A stretch of 61,584 nucleotides of DNA, taken from Catelliglobosispora koreensis DSM 44566. Its GTDB lineage: Bacteria; Actinomycetota; Actinomycetes; Mycobacteriales; Micromonosporaceae. Positions 25,171 through 34,174 of the stretch are shown here, one piece after another. Under the pieces are notes generated by a model that was not told the DNA's origin, ran no database searches, and saw only the letters and a list, made by a program, of their open reading frames with translations. Position numbers and translations under genes: made by a program. The first letter of the stretch is position 1, and the number at the start of each line of letters is the position of its first letter. The stretch lies in assembly GCF_000379685.1 (NCBI RefSeq), contig NZ_KB903255.1, positions 1-61,584 on the forward strand, in the 5' to 3' direction.

Positions 25171-26685
25171 TCAGCGTATGCCAAACGCGTGGAACCCTCC
25201 GCCGCGTGTGCCGAAGTAGATGTTGCCCTTCCACACCGCTGGCGTGGACTCGATGCAGCTGCCAGGTTTCATCTGCCACAGCTGTTGCGGCGCCGCTTTG
25301 GTGTCGCTGATGTCCCAGGCGCTGAATTCGCCGCGGCAGTCGCCCGCCAGCAGCACGCCGTCGACGACGACCGGTGACATGTGCACTCGCACCATGTCGA
25401 GTTCCCAGCGCTTCTGGCCGGTCTCACGGTCAATGCCGAAGATCTTGCCACGGTTGGTGCCCCAGATGATGAGATCCTTGTAGATCGCGGGCGATCCGTA
25501 GATGCCGCCCTTCTTCTCCCCATCGCGAAATTGCTCGTCGACCTTCCACACCAGCGGGTTGTCCGGCTTACGCGGGTCGAGTTTCATCATCTGGCCGTTG
25601 TTCTTGGACGTCTGGTTCAGACGCTCATATTCCGAGCCGACGTAAAGGAATCCCTGATCGTCGGCGACGAGCGCGCCATCGGTGTCGTCGCCGGTCCAGA
25701 AGCGGAACACCCGTTCCGGCTTCTTGCCCTCCTTGAGGCCGCTGATGTCCCAGCCCTGCACCAGACCGCCGGAGTTGGCGAAGTAGATGACGTTGCCGAT
25801 CACGGTGACGGCGCCCTCGACCGAGACGTTGTTGTCCTTGGTGTCCTTGAGGAGCTGGTCATCCCAGCTGGGCGTGTGGAACACCAGCTCGGGTTTGACG
25901 CTCACCTTGCCGTCGGAACCGTAGCCCCGGTTGAGCTTGACGATGTGGAACTGGCCGTTTTCGCCACCCTCGAAGAGGTAATCGTCGAGGATCAGGGCGC
26001 TGGCGTCCCAGTCGTCGTTCCATAGCGTCGGCTTGACGGCGGTCGCGGAAATCTTCCAGAGCTCGCGTGGCTTGGGGCCGTCGAAAGCGATGGCACGAAA
26101 GAAGTTGTCCCTCGATCCGGTGTAGACGATCGGGTATCCGTCGGGATCGATCGTCACCGTGCCCTTGATGATGTCGCCGGTCTCGAACTTGGGGATGATG
26201 TCCGTCCCCGTCTTGGCATCGACGAAATGCACTGCCTTGTCATAGGCGCCGAAGACCACCCACGTGCGCCCCTCGCGCTCGAAAACCGCGGGCTGACCTG
26301 TATAGCCCGTGCCACACCACTCGCGCGGCCCGTTCTCATCGGAGGAGATCGCACACATTCCGCCGCCCTTGGGGTAGCGCCAGAGCTCTTGCGGTTTGGT
26401 GCGGGGGACCGGCCCGGTGCCGTAGAACGTCCGGGTCGGGTTGCCGCGGAAGGTCAACAGTCCGTCGACCTTAGTGCCATAGGGATCGCCGACCCGGCGG
26501 GCATCCCACCAGCCCTCAAACGGTGGTTCCTGCGACTGTTGGGGGTTGGGTGCCGCTCCCGGGTTGAAAAGGGCATTTTGTGCGCCGGGCCAGACCCAGA
26601 CGATGCCAGCTAGCAGGCCAACCGCGATGATCGCCAGCAGCGCGACCTTGCGCTGAAACGGCAGACCAGACAGGGGCAGTTTCAC
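25171..26685 (-). CDS. Membrane-anchored PQQ-like beta-propeller protein
   Basis: The 504-aa protein has one N-terminal membrane span (VALLAIIAVGLLAGIVWVW) and a Pro/Gln-rich linker, then repeated blades with W-motifs such as DRETGQKRWELD, AFDGPKPRELW and STPAVWKGNIYFGTRGGG. It resembles quinoprotein-type or BamB-like propellers; no metal or PQQ ligands can be assigned by eye. The propeller probably faces outward. The start is GTG 26685 or GTG 26700; the longer frame to 26781 overlaps the divergent gene. It leads the three-gene operon with the reductase and acetyltransferase. Confidence 0.82.
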   Translation of the reverse strand: MKLPLSGLPFQRKVALLAIIAVGLLAGIVWVWPGAQNALFNPGAAPNPQQSQEPPFEGWWDARRVGDPYGTKVDGLLTFRGNPTRTFYGTGPVPRTKPQELWRYPKGGGMCAISSDENGPREWCGTGYTGQPAVFEREGRTWVVFGAYDKAVHFVDAKTGTDIIPKFETGDIIKGTVTIDPDGYPIVYTGSRDNFFRAIAFDGPKPRELWKISATAVKPTLWNDDWDASALILDDYLFEGGENGQFHIVKLNRGYGSDGKVSVKPELVFHTPSWDDQLLKDTKDNNVSVEGAVTVIGNVIYFANSGGLVQGWDISGLKEGKKPERVFRFWTGDDTDGALVADDQGFLYVGSEYERLNQTSKNNGQMMKLDPRKPDNPLVWKVDEQFRDGEKKGGIYGSPAIYKDLIIWGTNRGKIFGIDRETGQKRWELDMVRVHMSPVVVDGVLLAGDCRGEFSAWDISDTKAAPQQLWQMKPGSCIESTPAVWKGNIYFGTRGGGFHAFGIR

Positions 26686-26760
26686 GCTGACAGTCTGCAC
26701 TGTGTCGGGTACTGAGCGTAGGTCACTCTCATCACAGCCTGGACACGATAGGGTCTCCGC

Positions 26761-27390
26761 GTGCGTTTTACGGTGGGCCAAACGGTGGTACGACGGTGTT
26801 TATACCGGGATAGTCGCATTTCAGCCGTTGAGTCAGCCCGGGTCATCAGCGATGACGACCGAGGGCTGCTGACCTGGACAAGTGCGGGTTCGGCGGTGAT
26901 GCGCCGGGCGACTTTCGCCCGTGAGCCGATCCGCAAGATGCCCGTCGCCGAACGCGACAAGATTCCCACCATGCTGATTCCCACGACTTGGCATGGCGGC
27001 GGCATTCTCGTCTTCACTCCCGAGGACGCGAACCATTCCGTGTGGTGGTTCTTTGACGCCGCAGGGCATTTCGAAGGCTGGTATGTCAACCTCGAACTCA
27101 ATCGCGGCCGCTGGGAAGGCGGGATTGACGCCCAGGATCAGGCCCTCGACGTCTGGGTCGCGCCCGATCGCAGCTGGCGCTGGAAGGACGAGGACGAATT
27201 CGAAGAACGAACAGGCCATCCGTTGTACTGGGAAGCCAGCGAAGTAGCCGCCATCCGCGCCGAAGGCGAGCGCATGATCGCGCTAGCCGAAGCGGGAGCG
27301 TTTCCCTTCGATGGCACGTGGGTCGACTTTCGTCCCGATCCACAGTGGACACCCACGACGATGCCCGTGAATTGGGACAGCCCATTATGA
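26761..27390 (+). CDS. DUF402 domain protein
   Basis: The 209-aa protein shows DUF402 features: VWWFFDAAGHFEGWYVNLE, then DQALDVWVAPDRSWRWKDEDEFEE, an acidic metal-binding-like core. Related proteins include the phosphohydrolase FomD and ribonuclease-like proteins, so a nucleotide-phosphate hydrolase role is possible but not shown. It starts at GTG 26761 and its stop overlaps the start of the acetyltransferase gene (ATGA). A compact divergent region separates it from the beta-propeller gene. Confidence 0.85.
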   Translation: MRFTVGQTVVRRCLYRDSRISAVESARVISDDDRGLLTWTSAGSAVMRRATFAREPIRKMPVAERDKIPTMLIPTTWHGGGILVFTPEDANHSVWWFFDAAGHFEGWYVNLELNRGRWEGGIDAQDQALDVWVAPDRSWRWKDEDEFEERTGHPLYWEASEVAAIRAEGERMIALAEAGAFPFDGTWVDFRPDPQWTPTTMPVNWDSPL

Positions 27391-27860
27391 CCTCGGTCCG
27401 TCACGGGGGTGCTGACGATCTCGATCTCGTCAGCAGGTTGCACGTTCAGAGCCGGCAGCACGCGTACCGCGGCATCATCCCGCAGGACAACCTGGACTCG
27501 CTCGACCCGGCTGTTTTTCTGCGGTCCTGGCAGAAGAACTTCACGCCGGGCAGCGGTCTGTTCATCGCCGAGGACGACGGCACCCCGGCCGGCTTTTGCC
27601 ACGTCGCCGACGGCTGGCTGATGTCGATCCACGTGCTGCCGCGATGGCATGGCGGCGGCGTTGGACTGGCTCTGCTAAACGCGGGTAAGAATGCCTTGCG
27701 GGACATGGGTTTTGCGCAAGCCCGCCTGTGGGTCGTGGCCGGAAACGCCCGTGCCCGGCGATTCTATGAGCGTGAGGGCTGGCGGCAATCCGGTCAGTCG
27801 AAGGAGCAGGACCTCAACGGTGCGCTGACCCCGTTGGTGGAATACATATGCGATCTCTGA
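27387..27860 (+). CDS. GNAT family N-acetyltransferase
   Basis: The 157-aa protein has the GNAT pattern IHVLPRWHGGGVGLALLNAGKNALRDMGF for acetyl-CoA binding, then LWVVAGNARARRFYEREGW, the classic late-strand motif. The substrate is unknown. ATG 27387 overlaps the DUF402 stop, and the gene's 3' end overlaps the start of a decayed hydrolase gene, so these were one operon. Confidence 0.9.
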   Translation: MTSVRHGGADDLDLVSRLHVQSRQHAYRGIIPQDNLDSLDPAVFLRSWQKNFTPGSGLFIAEDDGTPAGFCHVADGWLMSIHVLPRWHGGGVGLALLNAGKNALRDMGFAQARLWVVAGNARARRFYEREGWRQSGQSKEQDLNGALTPLVEYICDL

Positions 27861-28220
27861 CCCGTGACGGTCAGCCTCTCGTGGTGCACGACTCCGGCGG
27901 TTCCGGCCCGGCGATCCTTATGCTGCTTGGCCTCGCGGGTCACGCGGGCGAGTTCGAAACCATCGCCGCACCTTTGCGCGAGACGCACCGTGTGCTCCTG
28001 CTCGACCAGCGCGGCAGCCTTCTCGGCGACATGTCCCGCCAGGCCTACGCCGACGACGCCCTGTTTGTGTTACGTAGGCTGGGCATCGAGCAGACCGTCC
28101 TATGTGGCCAGCCGCATTTCGGCCAAAGCCACCGTCATCACCATCCCCTGCGCCGCCCACGACGCCCATCTCGACAACCCCACCGCCGTCCTCACCGCCA
28201 TCCGCACCTTCCTGCTGTAA
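27848..28220 (+). pseudogene. Alpha/beta hydrolase remnant with internal deletion and frameshift
   Basis: The N-terminal part (MRSLTRDGQPLVVHDSGG, then LLGLAGHAGEFE and LLLDQRGS) is a normal alpha/beta-hydrolase start. The frame then changes after roughly LCGQP. The hydrolase C-terminus resumes in the frame ending TIPCAAHDAHLDNPTAVLTAI and stopping at 28220. The nucleophile region and cap are missing: family members need roughly 250 residues and here about 120 are encoded. This is best read as deletion plus frameshift rather than a small functional protein. It is the last gene of the DUF402-GNAT operon. Confidence 0.75.
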
Positions 28221-28244
28221 GGCTAAAGTTGCTCTAGGCCAACG

Positions 28245-28406
28245 ATGCAGCCCGAAGACTTCGGCGGTGTCACCGCCGATGAGGCGATCCGGCGAGTACT
28301 GGAAGTCCAGTGGCAGGGCAAAGCGATCGCGGCTGTGACGCAATACCGCGTCGACGAGCCAGAACGGTGGAGCGAATACATCCGTGAGCAGATGATCGCC
28401 TTTTAG
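28245..28406 (+). CDS. Small hypothetical protein
   Basis: This 53-aa ORF begins MQPEDFGGVTADEAIRRVL and ends WSEYIREQMIAF, with coding-like third-position G/C. It looks like a short soluble alpha-helical protein. It follows the hydrolase remnant and overlaps the stop of the convergent LysR gene by 4 bp. No family is recognised, and no strong ribosome site precedes the ATG. It might instead be a leftover of a larger gene. Confidence 0.4.
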   Translation: MQPEDFGGVTADEAIRRVLEVQWQGKAIAAVTQYRVDEPERWSEYIREQMIAF

Positions 28407-29323
28407 GAGGCCGTGGGCGGGTGCAGGCTCAGGGTTCCGGGGCTGGCGTCGTAGGCCGCTTTGACGAATGCGCGCACGCGTTCCGTGGTGTTGGTGCCCA
28501 CCCATACCGGGCCCCAGCGGATAGGTGCGGCGTCGTGCAAGGGAACGTAGGTGATGTCGGGCCGCGGGTAGTACTGGGCGGCATGAGCACCTGCCGGGAA
28601 CACGCCTTTGCCTGTCGCCACAAGGGAGAGAATCTCGGCGAACGTGTTGGCGCTTGGCCCGCGCTGGATCGGCTTGCCGCCTGGCGTGTGACTAGGGATG
28701 CGGTCGCGGCGCCACTCTTCGGGCAGGTTGACCTGAATCATCGGATAGCCGGCCAGTGCTTCGAGCGACATCGAGTCGTGTTTGGCGAGCGGGTGTGCGG
28801 CGGGCACCACCAGAACACGGGGCTCAGCAAGCAAAACCGGGCCGCTCACGAGATCTAACTCTGGATCGGCGAAGAGAATATCTGTGATCAGGACATCCAT
28901 GTCGCCGTTGCGCAGCCGGGTGACGGCTTCGTGAATTTGAGCCTCGTGGATGTGGACTTCGCAGTCGGGGTGCCGTGAGCCGAAAAGGCTGACCGCTCTG
29001 AGAAGCAGCTGTCCCGCTCCGGCGCTGACGAAACCAATCCGCAGTACGCCGCTAACGCCCCGCCCGGCGTCGATCGCCTTGCGGAACGCATCGTCGATGC
29101 CGGAGACCAGCGGCGCCAGATCTTCGGCGAGCGCCTTGCCGATCCGTGTGAGCTGCACTTGGCGGCTCGTGCGCTCAAACAAGGGAGCCCCGACACGGCG
29201 TTCGAGTTTCTTGATGGTCTGGCTGATCCGGCCGGTGGTGACCCTTAGCCGATCCGCGGTGCGCCCAAAGTGGAGTTCTTCGGCGAGGGTCAGAAATGCC
29301 TCGATCTCGTGCCGCTCAAGCAT
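28403..29323 (-). CDS. LysR-family transcriptional regulator
   Basis: The 306-aa protein has a LysR winged HTH at residues 1-60 (LERHEIEAFLTLAEELHFGRTADRLRVTTGRISQTIKKLE) and a two-lobed effector-binding domain (LRIGFVSAGAGQLLL onward). ATG 29323 has GGAGG 5 nt upstream; the frame extends to 29428, but that start has less support. LysR proteins usually control a divergent gene. Here the neighbour on the right is only a decayed RibD-like fragment, so the original target may be lost. Confidence 0.9.
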   Translation of the reverse strand: MLERHEIEAFLTLAEELHFGRTADRLRVTTGRISQTIKKLERRVGAPLFERTSRQVQLTRIGKALAEDLAPLVSGIDDAFRKAIDAGRGVSGVLRIGFVSAGAGQLLLRAVSLFGSRHPDCEVHIHEAQIHEAVTRLRNGDMDVLITDILFADPELDLVSGPVLLAEPRVLVVPAAHPLAKHDSMSLEALAGYPMIQVNLPEEWRRDRIPSHTPGGKPIQRGPSANTFAEILSLVATGKGVFPAGAHAAQYYPRPDITYVPLHDAAPIRWGPVWVGTNTTERVRAFVKAAYDASPGTLSLHPPTAS

Positions 29324-29409
29324 TCTGCCTCCGTCGTTTCCTCTCGCTAAACGAACGTAACTCGATCTTGGATTGTTGACCTCCTCCATTCGGTGAATCC
29401 TCGAGATCA

Positions 29410-29660
29410 ATGACGAACACTTCAGCACCCGGCTCAGGCCGGCGAAAGATCGTGGCCGGCTTGCCAGCCACCACTTTGGACAGTGCCGAGTGGGACAACT
29501 CGGCTTCCCTGGATAGCGAGACTGTCGCCGCGCTGGCCCTGCTCAAGGAGGAACAGGGCGCGGACATCCACATATGCGGGGGCATCACCCTGACGCGATC
29601 GCTGCTACAGGCAGGCCTCGTCGATGAGTTCTATCCATGCCTAGATGAGGGAGCTAACAA
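29410..29660 (+). pseudogene. Fragment of a RibD-C/dihydrofolate-reductase-like gene
   Basis: The reading frame retains the family core only: KIVAGLPATTLDSAEW, then ALALLKEEQGADIHICGG and LLQAGLVDEFYPCL. Intact homologues (for example the 188-aa one at 39535) have about 90 more residues before this and 30-40 after, with a conserved VLGxG end. The 5' part and the 3' end are gone, and the frame runs on into the DUF1801 gene. I read it as a remnant between the LysR gene and its right neighbour. Confidence 0.65.
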
Positions 29661-29662
29661 CC

Positions 29663-30019
29663 ATGGCAAAGCCCACCACGATTGCCGAATACATTGCCCA
29701 GCAGCCGGAGCCGCTGCGCGAGATCGCTGACAAGCTGCGACAGCTGATCGATGGCTTGTTTAGCGACGGCAGCTCAGCGCTCTTTCAAGGGCACCCGGTT
29801 TGGGGACGTGGCGAAAAGCCTGGCCGGGATCCGATTTGCTATCTCAAGGCCTATCCGAAGTATGTGACGTTCGGCTTCTGGCACGGCCAGGAAATCGCCG
29901 ACAGTTCGGGCCGGCTGGAGCCGGGCTCCCGTGCCATGGCAAGCGTCAAGCTGCGCGGCCTCGACGATATCGACACAGCGCTGTTCACCGCCTGGCTCAC
30001 CCAAGCCAGCGACATCTAG
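29663..30019 (+). CDS. DUF1801 family protein
   Basis: The 118-aa protein matches the YdhG/YdeI-like DUF1801 fold: TIAEYIAQQPEPLREIADKLRQLI, then HPVWGRGEKPG, and YPKYVTFGFWHGQEI. The function is unknown, and many homologues sit near stress or acetyltransferase genes. ATG 29663 follows GAGGGAG by about 10 nt. It is 22 bp upstream of the DUF998 gene and probably co-transcribed. Confidence 0.85.
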   Translation: MAKPTTIAEYIAQQPEPLREIADKLRQLIDGLFSDGSSALFQGHPVWGRGEKPGRDPICYLKAYPKYVTFGFWHGQEIADSSGRLEPGSRAMASVKLRGLDDIDTALFTAWLTQASDI

Positions 30020-30041
30020 TTCCTTCGATTACGGAGAACCA

Positions 30042-30728
30042 ATGACAACGACCATCGTCACCTCGCCGGGCGCCCTCCCGGCGATCACCCGCCCGTCCAC
30101 GCGGCTCATGCTTACCGCCGGCGTCCTAGCCGGGCCCTTGTTCCTGGTGACCATTCTCATTCAGCAGGCCACGCGAGCCGGGGTCGATCCCGTGACCCAG
30201 CCGCTGAGCCTGTTGTCACTAGGGGAAAACGGCTGGATTCAGATCACGAATTTCATCGTGTCCGGGTTACTAGTTCTCGCCTCGGCGGTGGGGATCCGCA
30301 GAACATTGCGTGGCGGCCCAGCCGGCACCTGGGGCCCGATTCTCATAGCGGTCTACGGAGTTGCTCTCGTCTGGGGCGGCGTCTTTGTGGCCGATCCAGC
30401 CTCCGGGTTCCCAGCCGGTGCGGCCATGGGTGTGCCTGACCCCTCGACGTGGAGCTGGCACAGCTGGATGCACGCCTTCGCCGCTCCAGCCATGGGACTG
30501 TCTCTCATCGCCGCTTGTTTCGTCTTCGCTCGCGCGTTCCGGCGTCAGGGCAAGACCGGCTGGGCGGTGCTGAGCTGGGCCGCGGCAGCCGGGTACTTCG
30601 TCGTGGCAGGCACTGGGTTTGGCACCAGCGACTTCCGGCTTGTGCTGGCGGGCGGTGGCTTGCTGTGGCTCTGGGCCGCGGCGGTCAGCGCACACCTCCT
30701 TCACATGCGGGAGAAGGGTTCGGCATAG
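30042..30728 (+). CDS. DUF998 family membrane protein
   Basis: The 228-aa protein has six hydrophobic segments, starting with LMLTAGVLAGPLFLVTILIQ. It shows the DUF998 pattern PLSLLSLGENGWIQITNFIVSGLLVLASA and a HSWMHAFAAPAMGLSLIAA segment with histidines. ATG 30042 has GGAG 6 nt upstream. The family is widespread in actinobacteria, often with unknown transport or redox roles. It converges with the acetyltransferase gene on its right with a 28-bp overlap. Confidence 0.87.
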   Translation: MTTTIVTSPGALPAITRPSTRLMLTAGVLAGPLFLVTILIQQATRAGVDPVTQPLSLLSLGENGWIQITNFIVSGLLVLASAVGIRRTLRGGPAGTWGPILIAVYGVALVWGGVFVADPASGFPAGAAMGVPDPSTWSWHSWMHAFAAPAMGLSLIAACFVFARAFRRQGKTGWAVLSWAAAAGYFVVAGTGFGTSDFRLVLAGGGLLWLWAAAVSAHLLHMREKGSA

Positions 30729-31213
30729 GTGAAGGGGCCGGACGGGGAACCGTCGTAAACGGCTAGTGGGCGCGCCTGGAAGTAGTCGCCCCACGCGGGG
30801 TCGGGAGCATTGATGCCGAGACTGGACGCGGGCCGAAAACCGAAGCGGGAGTAGTAACCGGGGTCGCCGAGCAGCGCGACGATCGATTCACCGAGGGCGT
30901 CGGCCGCTCCTAGGACGGTGTGCATGAGGGCCAGGCCGACGCCACGGGACTGATGTGTGGGGTGGACGGCCAGCGGGCCGAGGCCGAGCGCGGGAGTGCT
31001 GTCGATCCAGCCGCGGGTGCACACGACGTGTCCCACGATGCCGGGACCATCAGTGGCCACAAAGGACAGTTCCGGGATCCAGCCCTCGTCTTCCCTGAGC
31101 CAGCCGAGCAGAGTGGTCTCGATCGGCTCGGCTGTCTCGGGCTTGGCGAACGCCGCCGTGACCACGGCGGCTACAGCGGAAATGTCGTTAGGGGTTTCCC
31201 GGCGTATGAGCAC
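30701..31213 (-). CDS. GNAT family N-acetyltransferase, YhbS-like
   Basis: The 170-aa protein has the GNAT motif LGPLAVHPTHQSRGVGLALMHTVL and the YhbS-type end VALLGDPGYYSRFGFRPASSLGI. It begins at GTG 31213, 17 bp from the divergent GH3 start, so the two share one short promoter region. The acyl acceptor is unknown. Confidence 0.9.
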   Translation of the reverse strand: MLIRRETPNDISAVAAVVTAAFAKPETAEPIETTLLGWLREDEGWIPELSFVATDGPGIVGHVVCTRGWIDSTPALGLGPLAVHPTHQSRGVGLALMHTVLGAADALGESIVALLGDPGYYSRFGFRPASSLGINAPDPAWGDYFQARPLAVYDGSPSGPFTYAEPFSRM

Positions 31214-31230
31214 CAGTTCAAGATAGCGGT

Positions 31231-33498
31231 ATGGATCGCGAGACCAAGGTAAGCATGCTGTCAGGGCAGGACATGTGGACGCTGCCCGAGGTGCCGGAGA
31301 TCGGGCTGCCGTCGCTCACGATGTCGGATGGGCCAGTCGGGGTGCGGGGGACCGGCTGGACCGAGAAGTCGATCGCGCTGCCTAGCCCCACCGCGCTGGC
31401 CGCCACGTGGGACCTTGACCTGGTGCGGAAGGCGGGCCTGGTGCTCGGGCTCGAAGCCCGGCGAAAGGGCGTGCACGTGCTGCTCGCCCCGACCATCAAC
31501 CTGCACCGCAGCCCACGCGGCGGGCGGCACTTCGAGTGTTATTCCGAGGATCCGTTGCTGACCGGGCTGATAGCCAACGCGTTCATCGATGGGGTGCAGA
31601 GCCAGGGTGTCGCGGCGACGGCGAAACACTTCGTGGCCAACGACTCCGAGACCGACCGGATGACCGCCAACGTGCAGGTTAGCGAGCAGGCGTTGCGCGA
31701 GCTCTATTTGCTCCCGTTCGAGATGGCTGTCCAATCTGGAGTGTGGGCTGTCATGGCGGCCTACAACATGGTCAATGGCAAGACGATGACCGAGCACGGC
31801 GAGCTCCTCAGCGGTGTACTCAAAGGGGAATGGGGATTTGATGGCATCGTGGTCTCCGACTGGACCGCGGCGCGGTCGACGGAGGAGACCGCGCTAGCGG
31901 GGCTCGACATCGTCATGCCACAGCTGTTCAGCCCGTGGGGCGAAGAGCTTGCCGCGTCACAGGTTCCCGATGAGGTCATCGACGACAAGGTGCGCCGGGT
32001 GATCCGGCTCGCCGAGCGGGTCACCAAACCAGCCGACGTCACCGAGATTGATGGCAGGCAAGCAGCCCGCGAGATCGCGGCGCGGTCGTTCGTCTTGGCG
32101 AGCAACGATGGCGTGTTACCGCTCCAGGAGACCCAAACCGTTGCCCTGATTGGTGTCCCGGCACACGAGCTGCGGATCATGGGTGGCGGCAGCGCCGAGG
32201 TGAACCCGGAATATGTCACCACGCTGGAAACAGCGCTGGGGCAAAAAGCACACTTGGCGACCGATCCGCGGGCGACGTTGCCGCCAGCCGCCGGTCCGCT
32301 TTGGACAGACTTGACGGTGACGTGCTTTGACGAGCAACGGACCGTTCTGCTGAGCCAGCCGCTGGAAACCGCCGCGATCCGCTGGATAGGCCAGTTCCCG
32401 GTGGAAAACCTCGCCCGGGTGGAGGTTTCCGGGACACTGTCCGATGCTCCTGGGACGCATACGTTTTCCGTGCGCGGGCTGGGTGCCTTCAAGCTCAGCG
32501 TCGACTCCAAGGTGTTGTTCGACGACACGATCTGGCCCGACATGAGCGACCCGATCGGGTTCCTCAAACCGCCGGAGCAGCGCGTCGCTGCCATCGTCCA
32601 AGGCGCGCAACAAGTGCGGCTTAGCCACGACGTCATGACCGAGTCGCCTTTTCCCGCCATCAACTTCCAGCTGGGCCATGTCCCGCCGCAGCCAGAAGAC
32701 CTTATGGAGCAGGCGATTGAGGCGGCGGCAGCCGCCGATGTCGCCGTGGTGGTCGTCGGCACGACCGAAGACGTGGAGTCCGAAGGTTACGACCGGCCGA
32801 GCCTCGCCCTGCCTGGCCGTCAGGACGAGCTTGTCTCCCGCGTGATCGCGGCCAATCCGCGCACTGTCGTCATCGTCAACGCGGGGGCGCCGGTGCTCTT
32901 GCCGTGGGCAGATGAAGCCGCTGCCGTCTTGCTGGCCTGGTTCCCAGGGCAGGAAGGCGGAAACGCTTTGGCTGACGTGCTCTATGGCCGGGCCGAGCCC
33001 GGTGGGCGATTGCCAACGACATGGCCCCGTGCCGAGCAGGACGTTCCGGTCTGGGATGTCGAAACCACGGACGGGCTCATCGCGTACCAGGAAGGATTGT
33101 TCATTGGTTATAAAGCCTGGGACGCAGCGGCCGTCGAGCCGTTGTATCCCTTCGGGCATGGGCTTGGTTATACCCAGTGGGTCTACGAAACCCTCGTCGC
33201 CACAGAGGAAAGCGTCAGCGTCACTGTCCGTAACGACGGCACCCGCCCTGGACGGGAAGTCATCCAGATCTATGTCGAGCCGAGTGAGCAAATGCCAGCA
33301 CGCCCGAAGCGCTGGCTCGCTGGCTTCGCCATCGCCGAAGGTGAATCCGGTGACGTCGTCACAGTGACCATTGACCTGCCCAAACGCACCTTCCAGCAGT
33401 GGGCTGAAGGTTGGCAGACCATGCCTGGCGAATACCTCGTGCACGCCGGTCATAGCCTTGCTGACCTGAGGATTGGGGGAGTCGTGCACGTCACATAA
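31231..33498 (+). CDS. GH3 beta-glucosidase with PA14-type insertion
   Basis: The 755-aa enzyme has no signal peptide. The TIM-barrel begins MSDGPVGVRG, with TAKHFVANDSE and the nucleophile Asp210 (VVSDWTA). The second domain starts near RSFVLASNDGVLPL. An inserted beta-rich PA14-like region (about residues 350-480) precedes VVVVGTTEDVESEGYDR, which supplies the general acid area. A fibronectin-III-like domain ends the protein. It releases terminal glucose from beta-glucosides in the cytosol. It stands alone, with an acetyltransferase gene diverging on its left, so its partner transporter is not visible. Confidence 0.93.
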   Translation: MDRETKVSMLSGQDMWTLPEVPEIGLPSLTMSDGPVGVRGTGWTEKSIALPSPTALAATWDLDLVRKAGLVLGLEARRKGVHVLLAPTINLHRSPRGGRHFECYSEDPLLTGLIANAFIDGVQSQGVAATAKHFVANDSETDRMTANVQVSEQALRELYLLPFEMAVQSGVWAVMAAYNMVNGKTMTEHGELLSGVLKGEWGFDGIVVSDWTAARSTEETALAGLDIVMPQLFSPWGEELAASQVPDEVIDDKVRRVIRLAERVTKPADVTEIDGRQAAREIAARSFVLASNDGVLPLQETQTVALIGVPAHELRIMGGGSAEVNPEYVTTLETALGQKAHLATDPRATLPPAAGPLWTDLTVTCFDEQRTVLLSQPLETAAIRWIGQFPVENLARVEVSGTLSDAPGTHTFSVRGLGAFKLSVDSKVLFDDTIWPDMSDPIGFLKPPEQRVAAIVQGAQQVRLSHDVMTESPFPAINFQLGHVPPQPEDLMEQAIEAAAAADVAVVVVGTTEDVESEGYDRPSLALPGRQDELVSRVIAANPRTVVIVNAGAPVLLPWADEAAAVLLAWFPGQEGGNALADVLYGRAEPGGRLPTTWPRAEQDVPVWDVETTDGLIAYQEGLFIGYKAWDAAAVEPLYPFGHGLGYTQWVYETLVATEESVSVTVRNDGTRPGREVIQIYVEPSEQMPARPKRWLAGFAIAEGESGDVVTVTIDLPKRTFQQWAEGWQTMPGEYLVHAGHSLADLRIGGVVHVT

Positions 33499-33538
33499 GT
33501 GGGCACGGGGCCGCCGTGAGCTCCTAGGGTAGCTAAAC

Positions 33539-34174
33539 GTGACGATCGCTGACATGTGGTTTGACCCCACCTGCCCCTGGGCCTGGGTGACCTCACGGTG
33601 GCTGCTCGAAGTGGAGCGCGTGCGTGAGGTTCAGGTTCGCTTCCGCGTCATGAGCCTGGCTGTGCTGAACAACTACGACCCCGGCGACCGTGCGTGGGGT
33701 CCGGTGCGTGTGGCCATCGCGGCTGAGCAGCAGTTCGGCAACGCCTGTCTGTCCAGTTTGTACACTGCGCTCGGCACTCGGATTCACCACGAGAAGTGGG
33801 CGCTGGGACACGACCTTTACGTTGACGCCCTGAAAGCCGTTGGCCTGCCTGGCGAACTAGCAGACGCGGCGGAGGTCACGGGTTTCGATGAGTTGCTGCG
33901 CTTGAGTCACGCTGAGGGCATGGAGCCGGTCGGGCAGGACGTGGGCACCCCGATCATCCACGTCCCCAACGCTGACGGTCAGCGGATCGCCTTCTTCGGT
34001 CCCGTGGTGACGCCCGCCCCGCGTGGCGAGGCCGCCGGCCGTCTCTGGGATGGCGTTCTCCTCGTCACCGGAACGGACGGTTTCTTCGAAATCAAGCGCA
34101 GCCGCACCCGGGAACCCAGGTTCGACTCCCCGCTGCGCCCCGCCGTGCTGCACCCACCCGTGCTGCCTTATTAG
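33539..34174 (+). CDS. DsbA-like thioredoxin-fold protein, Rv2466c/mycothiol-dependent nitroreductase type
   Basis: The 211-aa protein begins ADMWFDPTCPWAWVTSRWL, a DsbA-like active site with a single Cys (CPWA instead of CPxC), and later has VGTPIIHV with the cis-Pro loop. The remaining alpha-helical insertion fits the actinobacterial family that includes the mycothiol-dependent nitroreductase Rv2466c. Loss of the second Cys suggests a monothiol mechanism with mycothiol (inference). It begins at GTG 33539 and converges with the YdeI gene with a 4-bp overlap. Confidence 0.82.
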   Translation: MTIADMWFDPTCPWAWVTSRWLLEVERVREVQVRFRVMSLAVLNNYDPGDRAWGPVRVAIAAEQQFGNACLSSLYTALGTRIHHEKWALGHDLYVDALKAVGLPGELADAAEVTGFDELLRLSHAEGMEPVGQDVGTPIIHVPNADGQRIAFFGPVVTPAPRGEAAGRLWDGVLLVTGTDGFFEIKRSRTREPRFDSPLRPAVLHPPVLPY

